Source: Oscillospiraceae bacterium (GTDB taxonomy: Bacteria; Bacillota; Clostridia; Oscillospirales; Oscillospiraceae). From it: a DNA stretch of 13,071 bases. The stretch covers positions 1-13,071 of the forward strand of contig JAKSQI010000031.1 of the NCBI GenBank assembly GCA_024404215.1. Reading direction: 5' to 3'. Both the position numbers and the translations under genes were made by a program. Below are positions 1-6,649 of this stretch, piece after piece. Within the stretch, counting starts at the first letter, position 1. Every line of letters starts with the position of its first letter. Below the pieces are notes generated by a model. The model saw only the letters and a program-made list of their open reading frames with translations. It searched no databases and was not told where the DNA came from.

Positions 1-188
1 TCCACTGCATTGACATGATCTTCATCAAATCCTTTCCGGATCTTTACTGTAACCGGCTTTTTGATGGCTTTTACTGTTTTTCGAACGATCTCTGCCGCCA
101 GTTCAGGTGTCTTCATCAATGCAGATCCTTCTCCGTTATTAACTACCTTTGGTACAGGGCACCCCATGTTCAGATCCAGGATATCAAA
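1..188 (-). pseudogene. dusB: Internal fragment of DusB-type tRNA-dihydrouridine synthase, joined in frame to the ATPase
   Basis: Read in the same frame as the upstream ATPase, this stretch encodes DILDLNMGCPVPKVVNNGEG, then SALM, and further on KPVTVKIRKGFDEDHVNAV. These match the NMGCP block, which holds the catalytic cysteine, and the PVTVKIRKG block that binds FMN and substrate in DusB-like flavoenzymes that reduce uridine in tRNA. No Dus N-terminus is present (roughly the first 90-100 residues are missing), and the rest lies beyond the window. GC is about 45% (81 of 180 bases) against about 58% for the next 120 bases. Codons such as GTA, ACA, GGA and AAA are common here but rare in the ATPase part, so the fragment appears to come from a different genome or region. 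Assignment to the Dus family is firm; the B subtype is likely. Confidence 0.75.
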
Positions 189-1127
189 GGGCTTTTCCTC
201 AATCAGCTCCGAGGCCAGCGAACGGGCCACCTGGGTGTCCACATCGTTTTCATACAGCACACCGGCAGCAAAGGGAATTCCCTGCCGCTGCAGACGGCGG
301 TAGACCGGAATTCCGCTGCCGCAGGAGGACAGGACAAAAACCTCCGGCTTACCGTCAGGCTTCTCCAGCTCCACAGAGCCCATAAGGGGGTTGTAGGTTT
401 CCGGCTGCAGGTCATAAAGGCCGGGAATCAGACCGGCACCATAAATCTCGTCCGGACTGCCGAAGTGCTCAATATGGTCCCCCTTGATGCAGAGAACCTT
501 ATCCGACAGCTTTTGGGCCAAATCAATTTCATGCAGACTCATAACGATGGTGGTCTGCCTTTCCTTGGCCATCCGTTTCAAAATAGCAAAAAGCTCCACC
601 TTGTAACGGATATCCAAAAAGGAGGTTGGTTCATCCAAAACCAGTATTTCCGGTTCCTGACAAATGGCCCGGGCAAGCAGCACCCGCTGGCGCTGGCCAT
701 CACTTAAGGTATCAAAATTCCGTTCCGCCAAATCCAGCACATTAACCATTTCCATGGCATCGTTTACCAGGCGGTGGTCCTCCTCCGTCAGCCGTCCCAG
801 GCTGCCGGTATAGGGATAGCGGCCCATAGCCACTACATCGTGGCAGGTCATCAGCTCGGGCTTGGCCCGGTCCGTCAGCATGACAGCCAGTTTCTTGGCT
901 AAATCCCGATAGCGGATTTTTCCCAGCTCATCCCGGTCCAGCACTACGGTTCCGGCAATGGCTGCCAGATGGCCGGTTATGGTTTTCAGTATGGTAGACT
1001 TGCCTGCCCCGTTAGGGCCAATCAAGGTGATGATTTCCCCCCGCTTGACAGACAGGCTGATATCGTGAATCAAGGTTTTTCCGTTATAACCAACATTCAG
1101 CTTTTCCGTCTGCAGAAAATCGCTCAC
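1..1127 (-). CDS. FecE/BtuD-type ABC transporter ATPase, C-terminus replaced by a DusB fragment (open at window edge)
   Basis: This is the ATP-hydrolysing subunit of an iron-siderophore, heme or cobalamin type importer, acting on the cytoplasmic face with the permease encoded just upstream. I translated it by hand. It starts at a GTG whose bases overlap the permease stop codon (GTGA), with a G-rich ribosome site in front, so the two are translationally coupled. Visible motifs are Walker A GPNGAGKST (residues 37-45), signature LSDGQRQR (141-148), Walker B ILVLDEP (161-167) and switch histidine H199. Residues from about 245 to 314 form the extra C-terminal domain seen in a subset of clostridial FecE proteins, including YRRLQRQGIPFAAGVLYEND. 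At about F314-D315-I316 this homology stops and the frame continues without a break as DusB, reaching residue 375 at the window edge with no stop. The ATPase part is certain. The fused C-terminus is probably not native. Confidence 0.85.
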   Translation of the reverse strand, partial: MSDFLQTEKLNVGYNGKTLIHDISLSVKRGEIITLIGPNGAGKSTILKTITGHLAAIAGTVVLDRDELGKIRYRDLAKKLAVMLTDRAKPELMTCHDVVAMGRYPYTGSLGRLTEEDHRLVNDAMEMVNVLDLAERNFDTLSDGQRQRVLLARAICQEPEILVLDEPTSFLDIRYKVELFAILKRMAKERQTTIVMSLHEIDLAQKLSDKVLCIKGDHIEHFGSPDEIYGAGLIPGLYDLQPETYNPLMGSVELEKPDGKPEVFVLSSCGSGIPVYRRLQRQGIPFAAGVLYENDVDTQVARSLASELIEEKPFDILDLNMGCPVPKVVNNGEGSALMKTPELAAEIVRKTVKAIKKPVTVKIRKGFDEDHVNAV

Positions 1128-2182
1128 TTTCGGCCACCCCCGTTTCTCTTCAGTATCATGGCAATAACCACCGGGGCACCGAATACCGCCGTCACCGTGC
1201 TGATATTCAGCTCTGTGGGGGCAAAGGCTGTGCGGGCAATCAAATCGCAGAACATGCAGAAGACAGCACCACCCAAAAAGGTAGCGGGAATCACCACAAT
1301 GGGCTTGGCCGTGTTAAGGCCTCGCTTTACCAGCTGGGGCACAGCAATGCCAACAAAGGAAATGGGGCCGGCAAAGGCCGTTACGCAGGCACTGAGCAAG
1401 CTGGACAGCAGAATCAGCACCACCCGAAAAACCCGGACATTAACGCCCATGCTTTGAGCATAGTTTTCGCCCAGCTGCAGGGCGCTGATGGGCTTAGCCA
1501 TGAGAAAAACCGCAAGGGCACAGATGCCAACCAGCACCAGGGCCACATAAACATTGCCCCATTTTACGCCGGAAAAGCTGCCCAAAGACCAATTGCGCAG
1601 ATTCACAATGTTGGAATCCTCCGCAAAGGTAACAACAAAATCTGTGATGGCCGAGCAAATATAGCTGACCATGACACCGCCCACCAGCAAAATGGACATG
1701 CTGTGAATCCGGCGGGCCAGCAGCAGTACAAAGCCGGTGGAAAGCAAGGATCCGCCAAAGGCAGCTATTACCAGCAGGGCCGAACCCGAATAGCCAAAAT
1801 AACGGATGCTGTATATCAGGCAGAGGGCTACACACATTTTAGCGCCGGAGGAAATGCCTAGAATAAAGGGGCCGGCAATGGGATTGTTAAAATAGGTCTG
1901 CAGCAGGAACCCAGCCAGGGACAGGGCTCCCCCCAGTATGGCCGCCATGACAATTCTGGGAAAACGAATGGACCAGATAATATCATAGGCAACCGGGTCT
2001 CCCTGCCGCAAAAACAGAATACGGGCAATCTCACCCACCGTAATTTTCACAGAGCCGGTGTTGATGTTAATAACCGTCAGGACCGCCAGCAGGATAACCA
2101 TAATCACAAACACAATGGTATAGCGCAGCTGCCGCAGACGGCGGTTTGCCTCTATTTGCTTTTCCCTTTCGGCTCGTTCCAT
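1124..2182 (-). CDS. FecCD/BtuC-family ABC transporter permease
   Basis: This is the membrane channel subunit of the importer, working with the neighbouring binding lipoprotein and ATPase. It has 352 residues, the usual length for FecCD/BtuC proteins. A charged cytoplasmic N-terminus of about 24 residues is followed by many hydrophobic helices, about ten expected. Family blocks are visible: GISSGAKMCVAL in the middle (the GxxSGA block), GPISFVGIAVPQLVKRG near residue 275, and PTELNISTVTAVFGAPVVI near the C-terminus. The usual VPH of the coupling-helix block reads VPQ here, a variation in a region that contacts the ATPase. The ATG has a GAGGG ribosome site and lies 8 bases after the binding-protein stop. 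The stop overlaps the GTG of the ATPase. The family assignment is secure, but substrate (heme, siderophore or corrinoid) cannot be read from this subunit. Confidence 0.92.
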   Translation of the reverse strand: MERAEREKQIEANRRLRQLRYTIVFVIMVILLAVLTVININTGSVKITVGEIARILFLRQGDPVAYDIIWSIRFPRIVMAAILGGALSLAGFLLQTYFNNPIAGPFILGISSGAKMCVALCLIYSIRYFGYSGSALLVIAAFGGSLLSTGFVLLLARRIHSMSILLVGGVMVSYICSAITDFVVTFAEDSNIVNLRNWSLGSFSGVKWGNVYVALVLVGICALAVFLMAKPISALQLGENYAQSMGVNVRVFRVVLILLSSLLSACVTAFAGPISFVGIAVPQLVKRGLNTAKPIVVIPATFLGGAVFCMFCDLIARTAFAPTELNISTVTAVFGAPVVIAMILKRNGGGRK

Positions 2183-2190
2183 GAAATCCC

Positions 2191-3387
2191 TCAGTTCAGC
2201 TTATAAATAAAATTCAAGGTATCTGCATTCTCGTCCCCGAGCATGCAATTCAAGTCAGAAATAATCGTACCGATGGCATCGGTGGCCTGATAAAGGGAGC
2301 GCTCGGTACACCAAACATGCCCCTCTTGCACAGCCTTGAAATTGCGGAAGAGCTCGCTCTTAGCAAACAAATCCTCCAGATTGGTTACCGGGTCGGATAT
2401 GGAAGCATTATAGAGGATATAATCTGCCGATACGGCAGAGGCGTAAAACTCCTCCATGGTCATGTCCACCGCAGCCCCGGCACCGCCATCCTTGCTGACC
2501 AAATCCGTAAAAAGGTATTTGCCTCCGGCCAGGTCAATCATCTTGGCAATATAATCATCCGATTTGCGGACAATAACGGTATCCGTGCTGCTGACATAGA
2601 AAACCACCACGGTTTTCCCGCTGTTTTCTTCACCGGCCAGCGCCGTCACATAGCTTTCCTGCTCTTCAAAGAAGGCCTCCGCCTCCTCCTGCTTATCCAG
2701 CAGCTCGCCATAGAGCTTTACCCACTCCATGCGTCCAAGGGGCTGGGGCTCATAGCTGGCACGGTCAATCAAAACCGGAATCTTCAGTTCCTGAATCTTT
2801 TCCAGAATATCCGGGGAGTGCCAGATCATGGTGGATTCCACTGCCAGGTCACAGCTTTGCTTTACCAGCAGCTCATAATCCGGTGCCGAGTACTTACCCG
2901 CATAGACTATGCTGCCCTCTTCCATGGCCCTAGCCGCATTTTCCACATACCAGCTGTCCGCTGTCAGGCTGGACATGCCGACGCTGTTCAATCCGCCTAC
3001 CGCATCAAACAAGGCCATGGAGGCCGTTGCAGCCACATAGATGCTGCCGAGGGGCTTATGAAGGAGTATAACAGCGGAGGGTAACCCCCCAGGTACGCGT
3101 CCCCCTTCCGGAATCAGTAAATAATCCCGGCCGTCATCCACCCGGATAACACTGTAGCCTCCCTCATAGCGGAAAATTTGAAAGCATTCGGCATAAGTCA
3201 GGTCCACAGTAGCTTCATAGGTCAGCCCTTGAATTACCGGGGCCTTGCTGTCAACGGAGCTTGATGCTGCCGCTGTCTCTTCAGCAGGCTTTTGGCTGCT
3301 CTCCTGCCCGGTCCCGCCACAGGCTGTCAGGCCAAGCAGCAGACAGACCGCCAGAAAGGTTGCCAGAATCCGTTTCATTAAATGCAT
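2191..3387 (-). CDS. FecB/BtuF-type substrate-binding lipoprotein of the ABC importer
   Basis: This is the extracytoplasmic solute-binding protein that delivers ligand to the permease. The signal peptide has a basic start (MKR), a hydrophobic core and lipobox L20-T21-A22-C23, so the mature protein is lipid-anchored through C23. A Ser/Ala/Glu-rich linker follows. The fold is of the helical-backbone type: a first lobe with the IYVAATASMALFDAVGGLNS block, where the ligand lobe begins, then DLAVESTMIWHSPDILEKIQ and a hinge helix, then a second lobe beginning near VVVFYVSSTDTVIVRKSDDY. Its 398 residues are slightly long for this class. A second in-frame ATG three codons downstream is possible. The AGAAGG ribosome site, 12 bases before the first ATG, is nearer the first. 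Only 3 bases separate this gene from the surface-protein stop, so the two are co-transcribed. Ligand is unknown; corrinoid or heme is inferred from context. Confidence 0.9.
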   Translation of the reverse strand: MHLMKRILATFLAVCLLLGLTACGGTGQESSQKPAEETAAASSSVDSKAPVIQGLTYEATVDLTYAECFQIFRYEGGYSVIRVDDGRDYLLIPEGGRVPGGLPSAVILLHKPLGSIYVAATASMALFDAVGGLNSVGMSSLTADSWYVENAARAMEEGSIVYAGKYSAPDYELLVKQSCDLAVESTMIWHSPDILEKIQELKIPVLIDRASYEPQPLGRMEWVKLYGELLDKQEEAEAFFEEQESYVTALAGEENSGKTVVVFYVSSTDTVIVRKSDDYIAKMIDLAGGKYLFTDLVSKDGGAGAAVDMTMEEFYASAVSADYILYNASISDPVTNLEDLFAKSELFRNFKAVQEGHVWCTERSLYQATDAIGTIISDLNCMLGDENADTLNFIYKLN

Positions 3388-3390
3388 GTT

Positions 3391-4281
3391 TTATTTAGCC
3401 TTCTTTTTCTTATCAATGGCGTTGATAACCGTAACCAGGCCACCCACTACCACAACCAGAATACCAAGAACAGCTACGGCAGGCAGGCCCTTACCGGCTT
3501 CCGGTGCCTGCTCTGCAGGTTCAGAAATATTGGTACGGTCCCCCTCCGGCTCGCTGTCGGCGGTATTGGCACTCTGGTCAGAGTCAAAGTCGCCCCAAGA
3601 GTTTTCATTCTCTTCCGCCTCTGCCGATGCTTCCTCGTCTGCCTCGACCTTGGCAGCATTGGCAGCCGCCTCCGGGGATACATCCGCCACATCGGTTCCA
3701 TCGGTATAGATATAGAGCTCATACTCAATCTCATGGGGTTGAGACATGGCCGTGGTTTCTGCCGAAATGGCTGTTATGCCATTAAGCTCCACCGGGATAG
3801 TAAAGGTAGAGGCCCCATCGCCGTTATCCTTGCCGTAATCCACGCCGTTAACGGTTACCCGGGTGTAATTGCTGCTGGAAAAGACCAGGGTAGCCATGGC
3901 CTTGCCATCCTTAACCACAAGCTCCGGGCAGGAAATGACTACCCGGCCACTGCCCCCCGTGAAACCGAAGGAGGGCACATAGCTTCCATCCTCTGTCCCG
4001 GCAGCTGCCGTTTGGCTATCCTTCTCTTCCTCCGTGGCAGCTGTTCCCTCTTCCGGCTTTGCTGCCTCCGCTTCGGGCTTTGGTGTTTCCGTTCCGGCTG
4101 TATTATTGTCAGCTGTCGGTGCTTCCGCCTCCGGCTGCTTGCTTTCTTCCTGTTGAACCTCTTCATCCGCCTCAAAAATGCCATCTGCCAAAACCTCGGT
4201 GGGACGGCAAATACCCACCAGAGAAGCCAACAGCAGGGCGATGAGAAGCAGAGCCAGTAGTTTTCTGCTCTTCTGTATCAT
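3391..4281 (-). CDS. Membrane-anchored surface protein with one conserved beta-type domain, possible tetrapyrrole receptor
   Basis: I do not recognise a named gene. The 296-residue product has an N-terminal signal peptide (basic start, then LLALLLIALLLASLVG). A long Glu/Ala/Thr/Pro-rich acidic linker follows (about 35-100). A compact domain spans about 103-195, with blocks GSGRVVISCPELVVKDGKAM, TLVFSSSNYTRVTVNG, FTIPVELNG and TTAMSQPHEIEYELYIYTD. A second acidic linker leads to a C-terminal membrane helix (LPAVAVLGILVVVVGGLVTV) and a KKKK tail. There is no LPXTG, so it is anchored by the helix with the domain held outside the membrane. The strand pattern, in particular the late F-x-I-P-V and Y-x-L-x-I strands, resembles NEAT-type heme-binding domains, but that is only my inference. 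It leads the ABC importer cluster, has an AAGGAG ribosome site and its own promoter, and so probably presents ligand to the binding lipoprotein. Confidence 0.75.
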   Translation of the reverse strand: MIQKSRKLLALLLIALLLASLVGICRPTEVLADGIFEADEEVQQEESKQPEAEAPTADNNTAGTETPKPEAEAAKPEEGTAATEEEKDSQTAAAGTEDGSYVPSFGFTGGSGRVVISCPELVVKDGKAMATLVFSSSNYTRVTVNGVDYGKDNGDGASTFTIPVELNGITAISAETTAMSQPHEIEYELYIYTDGTDVADVSPEAAANAAKVEADEEASAEAEENENSWGDFDSDQSANTADSEPEGDRTNISEPAEQAPEAGKGLPAVAVLGILVVVVGGLVTVINAIDKKKKAK

Positions 4282-4370
4282 GTTTTCTCTCCTTCTTTCA
4301 CTCCTGTAAACAAGAAAGTCTCAGTTTCGTAACCGCATTGACTCCATTTATTTACAAATTGTTACATTTT

Positions 4371-4399
4371 ATAATAACTTGTAATCTTTTAAGAGTCAA
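4371..4399 (-). promoter_or_regulatory. Sigma70-type promoter for the surface protein and ABC importer cluster
   Basis: On the minus strand a -35 TTGACT (4394-4399) and a -10 TATTAT (4371-4376) are separated by exactly 17 bases. Each matches consensus at five of six positions. The expected start near 4364 gives a leader of about 83 bases before the ATG at 4281. The surrounding 153-base gap is clearly AT-rich compared with the flanking genes. Imperfect dyads (TTACAA near 4352 with TTGTAA near 4379; GTTACA at 4361 with TGTAAT at 4380) overlap the -10 region and could be an operator. I see no cobalamin riboswitch in this leader. Confidence 0.65.
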
Positions 4400-4434
4400 G
4401 CCCCGGGAGTGATTTTTTAGGAGAGAAAAAGAAC

Positions 4435-4989
4435 TTAGTTCTCGGTCACCAGGGAAACGACTACCTGATGATCGTACCAGTTACCCTTGGTACCTACTAA
4501 AGCTACCGGAAACTCCGTATCCAAAGCGGGAACAGGAATATCAAAGCCGTAAACCTCTTCCGACATGCCGTCCTCATAGGTTACGGTATCCGTGGTGGGC
4601 TGCAGGAGAGCCGCCCCCTCCTTCTTGGCATCCTCAGCCATCCCGGGATAGAGATTTACGATGCTTGTTGAGGCAAGGCTGACATGAATGGTCATCTGTC
4701 CATCCTTCACCGTCAGCAGACCCTTACCGTCGCAGCTCTCATTCACATGAAACATACTGCTGTCCGTGCGAAATTCCGCCTCATATTCGCCGTCCACCAG
4801 GGCAGCTTTGCTTTCCTCCGGTTCAGACAATTCTTTCTCCGGCTCCGTTGAGGCCTCTTCCGGCGATGGAACGGCCGTTTCCACGGATGGGTCTGCATCG
4901 GCATTATTAACCGTCTCTGCCTTACCGCAGCCGCAGAGGAGAACAGCCAGTATAGCAGCTATCAAAAGCCAGTGGATTGCTCTTTTCAT
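4435..4989 (-). CDS. Small lipoprotein of unknown function, probable extracytoplasmic ligand-binding domain
   Basis: I do not recognise a named family. The 184-residue product has signal sequence MKRAIHWLLIAAILAVLL and lipobox L18-C19-G20-C21, so it is lipid-anchored outside the membrane. An acidic linker runs to about residue 65. A single domain of about 118 residues follows, with recognisable blocks VDGEYEAEFRTDSSMFHVNE, GLLTVKDGQMTIHVSL, YGFDIPVPALDTEF and GTKGNWYDHQVVVSL. The order of strands (x-L-T-V-x-D-G, then F-x-I-P-V-x-x-L, then a closing strand after a Y/W-H motif) parallels the domain of the next surface protein, suggesting related folds. Its start has a GAGG ribosome site and lies between the chelatase gene and the transporter cluster. 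It probably binds the same class of ligand, but that is inference from position. A strong terminator lies just upstream of its start. Confidence 0.75.
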   Translation of the reverse strand: MKRAIHWLLIAAILAVLLCGCGKAETVNNADADPSVETAVPSPEEASTEPEKELSEPEESKAALVDGEYEAEFRTDSSMFHVNESCDGKGLLTVKDGQMTIHVSLASTSIVNLYPGMAEDAKKEGAALLQPTTDTVTYEDGMSEEVYGFDIPVPALDTEFPVALVGTKGNWYDHQVVVSLVTEN

Positions 4990-5007
4990 CTTCGTCCTCT
5001 TTTCTAA

Positions 5008-5045
5008 TCAAAAAATGTCCGGCGGCCTGCATGCCGCCGGACAAA
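5008..5045 (-). terminator. Strong intrinsic terminator after the CbiK gene
   Basis: On the minus strand an 11-base-pair perfect stem, TGTCCGGCGGC (arms 5033-5043 and 5016-5026) around a six-base loop, is followed by six T residues (5015-5010). It sits 26 bases past the chelatase stop and 20 bases before the start of the small lipoprotein. No clear promoter fits between hairpin and start, so the lipoprotein gene may depend on incomplete termination. Confidence 0.9.
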
Positions 5046-5068
5046 CGTACAATCGTTACCGGATCAGA

Positions 5069-6337
5069 TTAACCCAGCTCAGCAATAGCAGCACCGGTAT
5101 GGGCTACATAGATTTCCTGAACAGCGGCAATTCCGCCAAGGCCGGCAATCTGAGCTTCAACACTCTCAAAGTTGCCGGAAGCTTCAAACATGCTCTTCCA
5201 GGAATCCTCATCCTCACCGGCCATGTCGTTGTTGGCGTGGTCACCGGCAACAACCATCAAAGGTCTGAGAATAACCTTGGTATAGCCTGCTTCCTTAACA
5301 GCCTCAATAACATTTTCACAGGCGGTTTCCTCGGGCTCACCTTCAACAGTGCCGATGAACACATTCTTGTAACCCAGCTTTTCCATCTGAGTCTGCATCT
5401 GGCTGTAAGTAACCTTTGCGGTATGAGAAGTACCGTGCCCCATGAAAACATAAGCTACACCAGCTTCAGCAGCAGCGTCAATGCTGTCGTACTCAGCAGC
5501 AGCAACCGCTTCAGCGGTAAGGGCGACAGCTACTGCTTCCTTATCGGCATTGATAACAGCAGCATCTGCGCCAACTTCACCCAGCAGGGGCTCAGCAACT
5601 ACAATAGTCTCAATCTGGTCCTTATAGGCCTCCAGAGCTTCACACAGTTCATCATACTCAGCGCCGTGCATCAAGTGAGTGGGCTGAACAACCAGGGTCT
5701 TAACACCATTGGCAACTGCACGCTCCAAAGCCTGGTCCATGTTATCAATGCACTTGCCTTCGCGGGCCTGTACATGGTTGATGATAATCTGTGCGGTAAA
5801 GGCACGGCGAACAGCCCAGTCAGGGTAAGCGGCTGCAATAGCCTTCTCAATGCCGCCGATATCCTCGGCACGGCTGTCGTTGAAGGAGGTACCAAAGCTG
5901 ACAACCAGAATTTCCTTCTCGCCAATTTCGTCGGCATTCAGGGGGTCATCCTTGGAGCCATCACCGGTGTCACGGCCGAAATAATCGGGATCAGCCTCTT
6001 CACCCTCTACCAGCTCCTTCTGAGCATCGGTCAGGGCATCCCAGGCAGCCTTGGCAGCAGCGCACTGGGCATCGGTTTCCTCGGTGCGGGTCTGAACATA
6101 GATGGCATCAATCAGGGCAGCTACGGCATCAGCAGCGTCCTGATCGGAAATTTCGTCCTCAACAGGCTCCTCAGCCTCTTCGGTCTCCTCAGCAGGAGCG
6201 GGATCCGGATTAACCGGAGTTTCTTCGGTGGTGGCAGGCTCAGCAGGAGCGGGTTCTTCGGCCTTCTGACTGCCGCAGGCGGTCAGCATGGAGCAAACCA
6301 GCAGTACTGCCAGAAGAACAGCAAGCAGCTTTTTCAT
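5069..6337 (-). CDS. cbiK: Lipid-anchored extracytoplasmic CbiK-type cobalt chelatase (sirohydrochlorin cobaltochelatase family)
   Basis: Family members insert Co(II) into sirohydrochlorin for anaerobic cobalamin synthesis. This copy is secreted: lipobox L18-T19-A20-C21, then a Pro/Glu/Ala linker to about residue 60. A short helical module (about 66-112; VAALIDAIY and ALTDAQKELV) resembles segments common in Bacillota surface proteins. The chelatase domain is at about 141-420, opening with KEILVVSFGTSFNDSR. Candidate metal-site residues are H301 (FMGHGTSH), E332 (TVEGEP) and H367 (AGDHANNDM). Their order and spacing fit the His-Glu-His set described for CbiK, and H221/H224 lie in the upstream PTHLMHGAEY block. 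The start chosen is the ATG at 6337, giving 422 residues, because it has an AAAGGA site and opens the signal peptide. The in-frame ATG at 6406 lies inside the riboswitch terminator region. The cobalamin riboswitch upstream should repress it when B12 is plentiful. A secreted relative, CbiKP, is known from Desulfovibrio vulgaris. Confidence 0.9.
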   Translation of the reverse strand: MKKLLAVLLAVLLVCSMLTACGSQKAEEPAPAEPATTEETPVNPDPAPAEETEEAEEPVEDEISDQDAADAVAALIDAIYVQTRTEETDAQCAAAKAAWDALTDAQKELVEGEEADPDYFGRDTGDGSKDDPLNADEIGEKEILVVSFGTSFNDSRAEDIGGIEKAIAAAYPDWAVRRAFTAQIIINHVQAREGKCIDNMDQALERAVANGVKTLVVQPTHLMHGAEYDELCEALEAYKDQIETIVVAEPLLGEVGADAAVINADKEAVAVALTAEAVAAAEYDSIDAAAEAGVAYVFMGHGTSHTAKVTYSQMQTQMEKLGYKNVFIGTVEGEPEETACENVIEAVKEAGYTKVILRPLMVVAGDHANNDMAGEDEDSWKSMFEASGNFESVEAQIAGLGGIAAVQEIYVAHTGAAIAELG

Positions 6338-6352
6338 GTTTTTAACATCCTT

Positions 6353-6417
6353 TCTCGTTTCAATTAAAAAACCTTTTAACCGAAGCCCGATTAAAAGGTC
6401 ATCCAATCAAAACGAGA
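6353..6417 (-). terminator. Expression platform of the cobalamin riboswitch: intrinsic terminator with an outer helix next to the ribosome site
   Basis: The minus strand carries a 12-base-pair hairpin (arms 6388-6399 and 6371-6382, one G-U pair, five-base loop) followed by a run of T, a standard Rho-independent terminator. It lies inside a second inverted repeat: 6405-6417 can pair with 6353-6365 over 13 consecutive base pairs, two of them G-U. The 3' arm of that outer helix ends directly before the AAAGGA ribosome site of the chelatase gene. The terminator is clear; a role for the outer helix is inference. Confidence 0.8.
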
Positions 6418-6482
6418 GGCAGGGATGCAGCCCTGCTGCCTCTATTCTGCGGCGCCAACCAATTACTCGTGGTTTCGGTACC

Positions 6483-6640
6483 CAACACAAGGCAGGTCTC
6501 CTGGCTCGCGGAAAAATACAGTCGCCTTCCCGTTTCCAGTGGCATTGTGACTGCATCGGCTCCGCTTACAGTGACGAGTTCGCACAGGCCTTTCACCTGT
6601 TTCCCTTTTCACCGGATTATCTCCGACACCTTCTGTTGTT
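6483..6640 (-). promoter_or_regulatory. Cobalamin riboswitch aptamer
   Basis: Read on the minus strand, the leader contains the conserved blocks of the B12 riboswitch in order: AAAGGGAAACAGGTGAAA, CACTGTAAGCGGAGCC (the B12-box region), ATGCCACTGG, GGGAAGGCG, and near the 3' end CCAGGAGACCTGCC. The ends can close a P1 helix (CAACAGAAGG near 6640-6630 with CCTTGTGTTG near 6492-6483). It binds adenosylcobalamin or a related corrinoid and switches the downstream expression platform. Its target is the CbiK lipoprotein 145 bases further on. Identity is as secure as reading by eye allows; P1 boundaries may be off by several bases. Confidence 0.95.
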
Positions 6641-6649
6641 ATCGTCAGT

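Noticed and set aside
15..707. Plus-strand open frame at the left edge
   Set aside because: It is antisense to the ATPase, whose minus-strand frame has Walker A, signature and Walker B motifs; the plus-strand product has no motif.
4766..6367. A 533-codon plus-strand open frame opposite the CbiK gene
   Set aside because: It crosses the strong terminator between two genes and is antisense to the chelatase domain; no family motif is seen.
6338..6406. N-terminal extension of the CbiK gene to an ATG at 6406
   Set aside because: The extra 23 residues lie within the riboswitch terminator hairpin and precede a complete lipoprotein signal that has its own ribosome site at 6337.
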